DNA from: Palaemon carinicauda
Lineage: Eukaryota; Arthropoda; Malacostraca; Decapoda; Palaemonidae
Length of the DNA stretch: 64,000 nucleotides
Direction: 5' to 3'
NCBI RefSeq assembly: GCF_036898095.1
Contig: NC_090729.1
Coordinates: 70,321,613-70,385,612 of the forward strand
Under the pieces are notes generated by a model. That model worked only from the letters and a program-made list of their open reading frames with translations. It was not told the origin of the DNA and searched no databases. Numbering within the stretch: the stretch's first letter is position 1; each line of letters begins with the position of its first letter. This document shows, in pieces, positions 1 through 8,627 of the stretch. A program made the position numbers and the translations under genes.

Positions 1-1155
1 ACGCCGAGCATATGCCAATCACTACTGGCAAAATCTTCATTAGTGAAAGGGTTGGCTCTATTCTTCTGGAAAAAGTGGAGTTCTTCCCGAACTTCGAGGC
101 TTATCCGGACTGTTACGTCCGGCTCAGGTCCGAACCAGCCTTAAAAGAAGAGACCGAACCTAAGGAAGTGATAGTGTTCGATCTCGCGAAGGCCCAAGGT
201 ATGATAGCTCAGGCAGTGAAGAGTCGGGGTTTCACAAACTCCAAGATGCCAGCGCTGAGCAAAAAGCATCCAACCTTTGTTGCTCCAGCTACTACGACCT
301 TCCCCTTCACTGAAAAGGCTTTCCAAGCGGTCATGAAGGCTGTGGAGGAAGGGAAACCTTGCCCTGCACTGGAGGAGTACAGACCCTTCTCCCTCACACT
401 TCCCCCCGATGACAGGTACTGGAAAGACGTCCAGCTTACTTTCACGGTAGGGAAACTAGAACCTGATGTGGCTGGTTGTCAGTTCAACGAGGACCTCCCA
501 CGACTGAATGATCATCTCCTTCATAGGGAACAGGATACTAAGGAGAGACTCGCCGCTTCGCTGTCACATCAGGTACAGCTAGAACTCATGGCCGGGGACA
601 CCAGAGTCCCGGACTTTTTACATGGTCCTTGCTAAGTCACACCTGGCAACTGTGACCAAGGATCTGTACAGTTTCGCTAGGGCTCGCAGAGCCTGTAGGG
701 AATTCGTATTCGCCAGTGCAACGGTGAAACACGAACCCTGGAGACTGATTTCCTCCAACATCTGGGGCAAACATCTCTTCCCATCCGCCTTGGTGAAAGA
801 GATAGTGGACAAAGCTGCCACGGAGAACCGGAACCTTCTCCACAAGTGGGGCATGTCCCGAAAGAGGAAGTCCTCTCAGGACGATGGCCCTCAGCCTAAG
901 AGGAAATCCTCAAAGCCTAGGCCCCAGCAACGTTAAGCAAGACGTCAGTTTCCCGGTCCCGCTACTCCCCAAGTGGCCGCACACACAACAGACCTTTCAA
1001 CTGGTCCCCCAGCCGGTGGTGTCGCAGTCACCGGTCTTCACCCCTGTCTATGAGCAACATTCTACTACCTTTCGTCCCAGAGGTAGGGGCTCCGGCAGAG
1101 ATTCTTCTCGCCGCCCCTCCAGAGGCAGAGGAGGAAGGGGAGCTAGCGGCTGAGG
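1..1155 (+). pseudogene. DIRS gag-like protein, copy A (5'-truncated, frameshifted)
   Basis: The protein region starting near MPITTGKIFISERVG matches the gag region of copies C and D from about residue 240 of C onward; the Cys/His-rich N-terminus lies outside the window. A one-base insertion in a T-run near 612-616 shifts the frame (first frame stops at 635, the reading continues in another frame to 936). A further change near 936 moves the arginine/glycine-rich tail (about 1070-1155, RGRG and SRGRGG repeats) to a third frame. The basic KRKSS stretch and RG-rich tail suggest nucleic-acid binding. By position this is the structural gag-like protein of the element; its function is inferred. Confidence 0.75.
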
Positions 1156-3959
1156 TAGCAAACCCTCGGAACACCAGAAGCAATGAAGTGCTTCCTGTGG
1201 GAGGAAGACTTCACCAATTCCAGGATCGTTGGACCTTCGATCCTTGGGCACACAGCATCGTCAAGAAAGGACTGGGCTGGAGCTGGACTCAACCACCCCC
1301 ATCCTTCCAGCAATTCTTCCAACAGTCAACCCCCCTCCTGGAAGAATATGTCCTAGAACTCTTGAATAAGAAGGTGATCAGGAGGGTAAAGTCAACCAGG
1401 TTCCAAGGGAGAGACTTTTGTGTTCCCAAGAAAGACTCGGACAAACTCAGAGTCATTCTAGACTTGTCCCCCCTCAATAAGTTCATTGCGAACAACAAAT
1501 TCAAGATGCTGACTCTGCAACAAATAAGGACCCTTCTGCCTCACAGGGCCTACACGGTCTCCATAGACCTGGCGGATGCCTACTGGCATGTTCCAATGAA
1601 TCACTACGCTTCCTCCTACCTAGGATTTCGACTCCAAAGGAAAAGTTACGCCTTCAGGGCCATGCCCTTTGGGCTCAACGTGGCTCCACGAATCTTCACC
1701 AAGCTGGCAGACGCAATCGTCCAACAGCTACGTCTTCAGGGCGTCCAAGTGATGGCCTACCTAGACGACTGGCTAGTCTGGTCAACATCGCCCGAAGATT
1801 GTCTGAGAGTCTGCAACAAAGTCACGTTTCAAGATAAACGCCGAGAAATCTCGCCTCTCTCCAGCTCAGAAGTTCCAATGGTTGGGAATCCATTGGGACC
1901 TTCAGTCACACCGCCTTTCCATTCCACAGAAGAAAAGGAAGGAAATAGCAGGGTCTGTCAGAAGGCTTTTAAAATCCAAACGGATCTCAAGACGCCAACA
2001 GGAACAAGTTCTCGGCTCTCTACAGTTCGCCTCAGTGACAAACCCAGTACTTCGCGCACAGCTAAAGGATGCCGCGGAAGTCTGGAGACGATTCGCATCC
2101 ATCGCTCGAAGAGACCTCAAGAGACGGCTTCCGAACAGACTTCGCTTACTTTTAAAGCCGTGGTCAGAAGCAAAGGCCCAGAAAAGGTCCATCCCTCTTC
2201 AACACCCGCCTCCATCGATCAACATCCACACGGACGCTTCACTGGAGGGTTGGGGAGGTCACTCCCACCAACAGCAGGTTCAAGGAACATGGTCTCCCCT
2301 ATTCAAGACGTTTCACATCAACATCTTGGAGGCCATGGCGGTTCTTCTTACCCTGAAGAAACTCTCCCCGCCTCCCTCTATTCACATCCGTCTGACTCTG
2401 GACAGCTCGGTGGTAGTCAGATGTCTCAATCGTCAGGGCTCGAGATCGCCCAAACTAAATCAGGTGCTTCTCCCTATCTTTCGTTTGGCAGAAAGGAAGA
2501 AATGGCACCTGTCTGCAGTTCACCTACAAGTATTCCGCAACGTGACGGCGGACGCTCTATCGAGGACAAGCCCAATAGAGTCAGAATGGTCTCTAGACAC
2601 AAGATCATTCTCCTTCATCTCTCACCAAGTCCCGGATCTTCAGATCGATCTTTTCACGACCAGCGACAACAATCAACTTCCTCGATATGTGGCCCTGTAC
2701 GAGGACCCCAGGGCAGAAGCGGTGGACGCCATGTCCCTAGATTGGAACAGATGGTCCAAGATCTACCTGTTCCCTCCTCCCAACCTTCTGCTGAAAGTCC
2801 TATCCAAACTGAGAATCTTCAAAGGGACAGCGGCCCTAGTGGCTCCCAAGTGGCCCCGGAGCAATTGGTATCCCCTGGTCCTGGAGCTGCAGCCCACGCT
2901 GATCCCCCTACCGGGCCCAGTCCTCTCTCAACAAGTACAGAAGTCGACTGTCTTCGCTTCATCTCTGAAAGTCAGGGACCTTCATCTTATGATTTTCTCT
3001 CCTTAGCCGCAAAGAAAAGGTTTGGGATCTCGAAGAAAAGCTTAGACTTCCCCGAGGAGTACAAGACAGAGTCTACCAGAAGGCAGTACGAATCTTCCTG
3101 GAAAAAGTGGGTTTCCTCCGTCAAGGCAAAAAATCCTATGGAAATCACCATTGATTTTTGCATGTCCTTCTTCATTCACCTTCATGGACAAGGCTTAGCG
3201 GCCAACACAATTTCCACTTGTAAATCGGCCTTGACTAGACCACTCCTATACGCCTTCCAGATTGATCTGTCCAGTGATATCTTCAATAAACTGCCAAAGG
3301 CATGCGCTAGACTACGCCCAGCACCTCCACCTAAACCTATCTCCTGGTCCCTGGACAAGGTGCTCCCTTTTGCCTCTAGCCTGGACAACGATTCGTGCCC
3401 TCTGAAAGACCTGACTCAAAAAGTTATCTTCCTTTTTGCTCTCGCCTCGGGAGCCCAAGTCAGTGAAATAGTGGCATTATCAAGAGAAGAGGGTCATATC
3501 CTGTTCGCCGAGACAGGAGATCTTACCCTCTTCCCCGATCCGACGTTTCTCGCCAAGAATGAACTACCCACCAAGAGATGGGGCCCTTGGAGAATCTGTC
3601 CCCTGAAGGAAGATGTCTCTCTATGCCCAGTGGAGAGTCTTAAGGTCTATCTTCGAAGAACTTCAGACTTCGGTGGAGGACAACTCTTCAAAGGAGAAAC
3701 ATCGGGTAGCGACCTGTCACTGAAACAACTAAGAGCGAAAATCACCTACTTCATTCGCAGAGCGGATCCTGACAGTACACCCGCAGGTCACGATCCTAGG
3801 AAAGTCGCTTCTTCTCTGAATTTCTTCCAGAGCATGGATTTCGAGAGCCTCAAGAGCTTTACAGGCTGGAAATCATCGCGTGTTTTCTTCAAGCACTACG
3901 CAAAACAAGTGCACGAAGTGAAACATTTCGTGGTAGCTGCAGGTATTGTAGTGTTATGA
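1050..3959 (+). CDS. Fused RT fragment plus tyrosine recombinase ORF, copy A
   Basis: The 969-codon ORF starts with a reverse transcriptase (VPKKDSDKLRVILDLSPLN near residue 127, YLDD catalytic box near 237). A deletion of about 20 bp near 1825, relative to copy D, then moves the reading into another frame. Residues about 260-640 are therefore RNase H DNA read out of frame. The same ORF re-enters genuine coding sequence as the tyrosine recombinase from about residue 650. In the recombinase, the box I arginine is glutamine (ASGAQVSE, near 802), while HDPR (near 914) and the nucleophile tyrosine (KHYAK, near 949) remain. The long ORF is thus an accidental fusion, and recombinase activity is doubtful. 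Confidence 0.8.
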   Translation: MSNILLPFVPEVGAPAEILLAAPPEAEEEGELAAEVANPRNTRSNEVLPVGGRLHQFQDRWTFDPWAHSIVKKGLGWSWTQPPPSFQQFFQQSTPLLEEYVLELLNKKVIRRVKSTRFQGRDFCVPKKDSDKLRVILDLSPLNKFIANNKFKMLTLQQIRTLLPHRAYTVSIDLADAYWHVPMNHYASSYLGFRLQRKSYAFRAMPFGLNVAPRIFTKLADAIVQQLRLQGVQVMAYLDDWLVWSTSPEDCLRVCNKVTFQDKRREISPLSSSEVPMVGNPLGPSVTPPFHSTEEKEGNSRVCQKAFKIQTDLKTPTGTSSRLSTVRLSDKPSTSRTAKGCRGSLETIRIHRSKRPQETASEQTSLTFKAVVRSKGPEKVHPSSTPASIDQHPHGRFTGGLGRSLPPTAGSRNMVSPIQDVSHQHLGGHGGSSYPEETLPASLYSHPSDSGQLGGSQMSQSSGLEIAQTKSGASPYLSFGRKEEMAPVCSSPTSIPQRDGGRSIEDKPNRVRMVSRHKIILLHLSPSPGSSDRSFHDQRQQSTSSICGPVRGPQGRSGGRHVPRLEQMVQDLPVPSSQPSAESPIQTENLQRDSGPSGSQVAPEQLVSPGPGAAAHADPPTGPSPLSTSTEVDCLRFISESQGPSSYDFLSLAAKKRFGISKKSLDFPEEYKTESTRRQYESSWKKWVSSVKAKNPMEITIDFCMSFFIHLHGQGLAANTISTCKSALTRPLLYAFQIDLSSDIFNKLPKACARLRPAPPPKPISWSLDKVLPFASSLDNDSCPLKDLTQKVIFLFALASGAQVSEIVALSREEGHILFAETGDLTLFPDPTFLAKNELPTKRWGPWRICPLKEDVSLCPVESLKVYLRRTSDFGGGQLFKGETSGSDLSLKQLRAKITYFIRRADPDSTPAGHDPRKVASSLNFFQSMDFESLKSFTGWKSSRVFFKHYAKQVHEVKHFVVAAGIVVL
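1882..3006 (+). pseudogene. DIRS RT C-terminus and RNase H, copy A
   Basis: Downstream of the deletion the original RT/RNase H frame continues here. It carries the end of RT (MGIHWDLQSHRLSIPQKK) and an RNase H domain with HTDASLEGWGG (first acidic residue), NILEAMAVLLTL (glutamate), LTLDSS (aspartate) and ADALSR near the end. It ends with IFSP and a stop at 3006, overlapping the recombinase frame, an arrangement typical of DIRS elements. It is disconnected from its RT N-terminus by the frame change near 1825. RNase H would degrade the RNA template during replication. Confidence 0.8.
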
Positions 3960-4833
3960 AACCTCCTGCTTAAATCTGCATAGAACAGTGAGTTACTTGG
4001 GACTCTAACTCTACGGGTGCCTGTGTTGACCCTATCGGGATACATAGTGATTTAATGGACACTCAGTGTTTCTAATAGACTGTTCTTTACCAAGGTGAAA
4101 TGTCATAGAAATTTACATGCGTGCCACATGCCCTAGGGCATGGAGTGTTTTTCTTTGAACTTTAAAAGACTGGCGTTCCTCTGGGAACTCGTGTTTCTAA
4201 AAAGCAAACTTTTCTTTTCAGACTCAAGATCACTGTCTTTCATTTCTATATACATTATTCATTATTATTGTAAATAAATTCTATAATCATTATTGTAATT
4301 ACTTCCATAATGATCTGCAATATTAAAAATAAAATGTCTATTTTATTACCATGTGCGTCTCCTTTCGCTCCTATTCCTTATTAAGAAATATACGATTGTT
4401 ATAGTTTCATTTACCTCTTTAATGTATGATCTAAAGAATAATATAAGTAATTATGTTATATACTCACTTATGCCTTGATAATATTCCTACTCGAATATTA
4501 ACCTTTGTCCTATCTCCGAGACCAGCATGATGTCTCCACCAGGTGAGTAGTAATTATGTTTTATACTTACTTATGCTTTGATAATATTCCTACTCGAATA
4601 TTAACCTTTGTCCTGTCTCCGAGACCAGCATGATCTCTCCATCGGGTGAGTAGTTCTTCAATGATCGCTTCGAGATGTTCCTATTGTCCACCAGGACTTC
4701 CCTGCCAGGGGGGCAGGAAACCAGTTCATCATATAATCTCTGGTAAGGACATGTACTATAATACTGTTCGAAGCCCTTGGCACTTGGATTAAAGGGGAAT
4801 AAATCCACGATACATTAATTCTCTGGTACACTT
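3960..4833 (+). other. DIRS A 3' noncoding tail with 103-bp tandem duplication
   Basis: There is no supportable ORF. The sequence is AT-rich with AATAAA-type signals near 4275 and 4330. A unit of about 103 bp is repeated at roughly 4448-4549 and 4550-4652 (shared landmark TTGATAATATTCCTAC). Each unit ends in a GGTGAGTAG motif that resembles a 5' splice site. Copy D has the same duplicated layout in diverged form; copy C shows only one clear unit. Confidence 0.7.
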
Positions 4834-4926
4834 CCATCAGGACGACATGGCTTGAACCCAAAAAACGGATTTTGAGCGAAGCGAAAAATCTATTTTTGGG
4901 TGAGATAGCCATGTCGTCCTGATGGA
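4834..4926 (+). repeat. Internal complementary region (ICR) of DIRS A
   Basis: The segment is strongly palindromic, with CATCAGGACGACATGG at the left and its complement at the right. The left half is complementary to the left-end repeat and the right half to the right-end repeat of this family; the junction CCCAAAAAACGG corresponds to the two ends joined. This is the DIRS ICR, thought to template circle closure. Confidence 0.82.
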
Positions 4927-5008
4927 CCCTCCCGTCTATTCTAGTTCAGCCTATCAGGCCCCTCCCTGACCTATTGTATTGCAGAGATTGGTAGGAGCTG
5001 AGCTCAGG

Positions 5009-5395
5009 ATGAGGACGGACGTGTCATCATTTTGCAATGGCGCCCGTTTGTTTACGTCTCGAGTACCAAAAGTAGCCACGGATGAGAGTAACTTTGGAAC
5101 GGCTCCTCAGTTACTCAGCCACCTTTCCATATCGAAGTGTTAACTCTATATGGGGTGCAGATAGCTATGTGGCGTGTTCATACATGCGTCCCCTGTTGAT
5201 ATACGATATCCTAGAGGGAAACCTTTAGGGTACTCGCACGAGAAGTTAGAATTCTGTGATAACCTTTAGTTTAATTCTCTGGGAATATCCACTGTAGTTA
5301 AATATACCCTAGGAAGCTACTGAAGGAACCTTCCATCAGGACGACATGGCTATCTCACCCAAAAATAGATTTTTTGCTTCGCTCAAAATCCGTTT
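5009..5395 (+). repeat. Right inverted terminal repeat of DIRS A
   Basis: The sequence is the reverse complement of the family's left terminal repeat (compare 34355-34706) plus a terminal extension reading AAAATAGA...AAATCCGTTT. The left partner lies outside the window. The inner edge is approximate. Confidence 0.75.
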
Positions 5396-5782
5396 ATTGA
5401 TTCAACTGGAGATAGTACATCTCCTAGAATTATATAACTCGATACTTTTCTCCTGTGGAGATTTATGGGTAATCCCTCCTTTTCTCTGAGTGCCGCCGCA
5501 GGTGGCAACCGTATCTGATCTTGCCATAGAGTAGCTCACTCTGGCTTGCCTAGGCTAGGGTTTTCTGTCTCCCACCTCTGCCGGCGAGATCCTGGCTTTA
5601 GTTTTTGACAGAACCTCAATTCAGTCTTTCTACCGGTGGCAGAGCAGCAGGGTGAGTAGTCACTCCCCTGCTGGCCTACAGCTGCTGGCATAGGAGGCTA
5701 AGCCTCCCTAGGCCGCAACTGAAGTGGTAGTATGATGCTGCCACCTTCTCCCCTACAGTCTAGAAGACTAGTCCTGTGTTGG

Positions 5783-6035
5783 CAGATCCTAGGCTGAAGA
5801 ATAGTATTCTTCTGCCGCCTAGGATGTCGCCGATACTGAAACATTGTTTCTCTCTGGTGTGGAGGCGGCGGCAATTCTGCTGCCTTCTTCTACACTTGAT
5901 AGATTCGGCAGACCCTAGGCTGAAGAATAGTTATTCTTTTGCCGCCTAGGATGGCGCCGATACTTAAACATTGTTTCACTCTTGTGTGGAAGTGGTGGCA
6001 ATCCTGCCGCCTTCTTCTACACTTGATACAGGACC
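5783..6035 (+). repeat. Tandem duplication, period about 126 bp
   Basis: Two adjacent units share CCTAGGCTGAAGAATAG, TGCCGCCTAGGATG and TTCTTCTACACTTGATA. The phase between units is 126 bp. Copy E carries a single unit near 47785-47905. Confidence 0.8.
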
Positions 6036-6529
6036 CTTTTCCCTTCCCCTCTCTGTCTGTCCTTTAGTGATGACTTAGCCATCGCAATCCTGTGGCCGTT
6101 GTCCTGCAATCTCACCGCTTGCCGGGTGGGTTGCGGGGCCGGCCGGGCTCCTACATAAGCAGCTGTTTAGTCACTCAGTCTTTCCTTTATGGACACAAGG
6201 ATCCGGGAAGGTTGTGCCGGCTCTGACGGCTGCCGGTGGGAGACCCTTCTGCTGGGGAAGGTTCTTCAGTACTCCCTTGGACTGCCATCCACAGTCCTGA
6301 AACCGGCAATACCTGCAACAATCTTGCGGCTGGATGGAAGCCTGATGATACATTCTCTCCTTCCATTTGAACCCTCTTTCTAGAGGAAGACAGTAAGATT
6401 ATATAATTATATCTTTATTTTGTGTAAACACATTTTAATAAGGCAGCCCTTCACTCCATGCTTTATTTCTCTCTGTCAGCTAGTGCCGCCAGGTACTAAC
6501 CCAGCCGGCAGCATGTAGGCTGGGCCGGT

Positions 6530-7390
6530 GCCACCAGGTACTAGCCCTGTCGGCAACATGCCGGCTGAACTACAGTATATGATTATACAGTAGCCAGTAT
6601 ATTTTCAGTATAGTATATACTGCAGATAGGAAACTATTGTATATATTATACAGTAGTTATTTTCCAACATATCTTGTGTGTCCTTGCACAGTGTTTTGCT
6701 GAGACCAATCCTATATTGAAAGAATAGAATTCCTTCAATACTCTGATTAGAAATCAGTTTACAATTTACCCCACAATATTAAATAATTTAGAAGTGTCAG
6801 TGGTAGTACACTTTTCTATCCCTAGAGGTTAGAACTCTTCTTTGAGTTTTCCCTGATCAGGAAACTCTTTAGTCTTAATATTGGAAGGGGAGGTCACAGC
6901 AATTGGCTGGGAGGGATACACAAGTATGTGTCTTTTCTAATTTCTAGTCCAGCCGGACTGTGCCGCCAGGTGCTAGCCATGCTGGGAACACACCAGCTGA
7001 ACTACAGTATATGATTATACAGTAGCCAGTAAATTTACAATATAGTATATACTGCAAACAGAAAACTATATTATTTATTATACAGTAGTTAATTTCCAAC
7101 ATACCTTGTGTACCCTTGTACAGTCTTTTGCTGAGACCAATCCTATATTGAAAGAATAGAATTCATTCAATACTCTGATTGGAAATCAGTTAATACCTAC
7201 CCCACAATATTAAATAATTAGAAGGGTCAATGGTAGTGTACACTTTTTCTATTCCTAGAGGTTAGAACCCTTATCTTTTGAGTTGCCTTGATAAAGGAAA
7301 CTCTATATCTTTAATATTGGGGGAGGTCACAGCAATTGGCTTGGAGGGATACACAAGTATGTGTCTTTCCCTATTTCTTTCTAGCTTACT
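6530..7390 (+). repeat. Tandem duplication, period about 430 bp
   Basis: The two units run from CAGGTACTAGCC / CAGGTGCTAGCC through ACTACAGTATATGATTATAC to a block ending near CACAAGTATGTGTCTTT. The second unit begins near 6961. Copy E has only one unit (about 48340-48730), so the duplication arose in the B lineage or was lost in E. Confidence 0.8.
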
Positions 7391-7499
7391 ATCCTAAGCT
7401 ATAATGATTAAAATATGAATAATTGCATATCTGTTTATCATGTGAGGTAAACAATTGTATACTCATTTTATTTTCCTTTCTTTACAGGAGGAACCCCAG

Positions 7500-8338
7500 A
7501 TGAAATGCGATGTGACCTTCTGCAAACATAGGAGTAGGAACTTCTACGGTCACAAAGTGTGCAGGTCTCATGCCTCTTGCACCATCATTACCGAATCCCT
7601 GCAATATTGACACCCCCAAGTCTGCAATATCTGCCGGACTTTGGTGACCGAAGGTTTCAATGACCCCAAGTCAATGGAGTCGAGGGATTCAGCACGTAAA
7701 GAGCTGCGTAAATGGGTAAGAGGGTTCGAGAAGAACTCTCCGGGACCATACCTACCCAACGATAGGATGCGTAGTTTACTGTTCCCGAAAGCGGGTAGTG
7801 AAGTGCTTGTGCCCCAAGCACGACTTGGACCTCCCTGCGTCCAGATTGCCATCGAGACGGATGTCAGGGAGGTGTTGCAAAGTATGGACATCCACCAGGA
7901 GGTAAGGATGTCGGAAGTGTCCACGGACACTGAAAAGGAACTATTAAAGGATCATCCCGTGGAGGAGTCTACTCTACCTCTGGAAGAAGATGATGATGTC
8001 GAGTCGGAGTTCCTTCCGTCTGTGCTGGCATCGGAGCCATTACCCTCGACGTCTTCACCTTCTACCCCTCCATTGGACAACGTGAGCCAGGCACTGGCCC
8101 ATCTTACGGATTTAATGGAGAATATTCGCAAACGAAGCGAAGCAAGGGAAGCAAAATTCAAGAGAGAGTTCCGTGAAGCTCCACTTATCGCCTCTTGAGG
8201 GTCGTACAAGCGACCCAGAAGCCAAGACCTCCCGACCTGCTCCAAAACCAATCCCTGGAGGTATGCGGAGTTTATGCCGGTTTTGAACGGCAAACTCTAC
8301 ATCTCAGAGAAGATGGGTGTTGTCCCTTTAGACGACAT
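7500..8338 (+). pseudogene. DIRS gag N-terminal half, copy B
   Basis: The start codon at 7500 follows the acceptor-like TTTACAG by 14 bases. The N-terminus has a Cys/His-rich pattern (MKCDVTFC, FYGHKVC, SHASC, CNIC), also present in C and D, that resembles a small zinc-binding domain. An in-frame TGA falls at TGCAATATTGA (about 7608). The frame then stays open through an acidic low-complexity middle (EEDDDVESE, PSTSSPSTPP) to a stop at 8198, and a frame change follows. The coding region is cut at 8338 by gypsy 1. Confidence 0.75.
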
Positions 8339-8593
8339 TGTGACGGTGCCGAGAGAGGGTTGTGAACTCAAAAGGCAGGAAGCAATCAACTGAGTTGTTT
8401 ATTAAGGAACACTCTCCTTTATATACAAAACCTCAAGGCAACAGGACATAACCTGTTCGAGAGACAGACAATGTTACAGAGCAAACCAGAGACATGATCA
8501 TTCAGGTTCTTTTTAGTGCGAGGGAAGAGCGCAGATACAAGCATAATATATACAAAATAATTATGTACAATTGTGTGACACACGGTTGGTACA
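8339..8593 (-). repeat. LTR of gypsy 1 (3' LTR on element strand)
   Basis: The repeat is 255 bp and runs from TGTGACGG to TTGGTACA on the plus strand. It matches 12465-12718 except for one extra A (AAAAGG versus AAAGG) and one A/G substitution. It is followed at 8594 by the C-run that is the polypurine tract on the element strand. Confidence 0.95.
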
Positions 8594-8627
8594 TGGCTCC
8601 CCCCCTAAAAATGACATACTGTTCTTG

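Larger units (their letters stand above)
1..5395 (+). mobile_element. DIRS-type retrotransposon copy A (left end outside window)
   Basis: The copy holds gag, reverse transcriptase/RNase H and tyrosine recombinase remnants in that order, then a 3' noncoding tail, an internal complementary region at 4834-4926 and a right inverted terminal repeat ending in CCGTTT at about 5395. This gene order with a tyrosine recombinase instead of an integrase is diagnostic of DIRS elements. The sequence just after 5395 matches the leader of copy E near 47388, where the T-run is uninterrupted, so A is inserted in copy B's leader. It is closest to copies C and D. No methyltransferase domain is seen. Confidence 0.88.
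5396..7490 (+). other. DIRS B 5' leader (noncoding)
   Basis: The leader has no supportable gene. It is homologous to the copy E leader at 47246-48860. It ends with a pyrimidine-rich tract and TTTACAG|GAGGA just before the gag start, a motif also seen before gag in copies C, D and E, which looks like a 3' splice acceptor. The leader holds two tandem duplications, listed separately. Confidence 0.7.

Noticed and set aside
4834..4926. CRISPR-like or riboswitch-like palindromic repeat
   Set aside because: Copies are kilobases apart, lie at fixed positions in DIRS elements and match the element ends; the DNA is eukaryotic.
4862..5395. A ~0.5 kb MITE with 65-bp TIRs repeated five times
   Set aside because: First impression; each copy follows a DIRS 3' tail and its arms are the ICR and the right terminal repeat, so it is part of the DIRS element.
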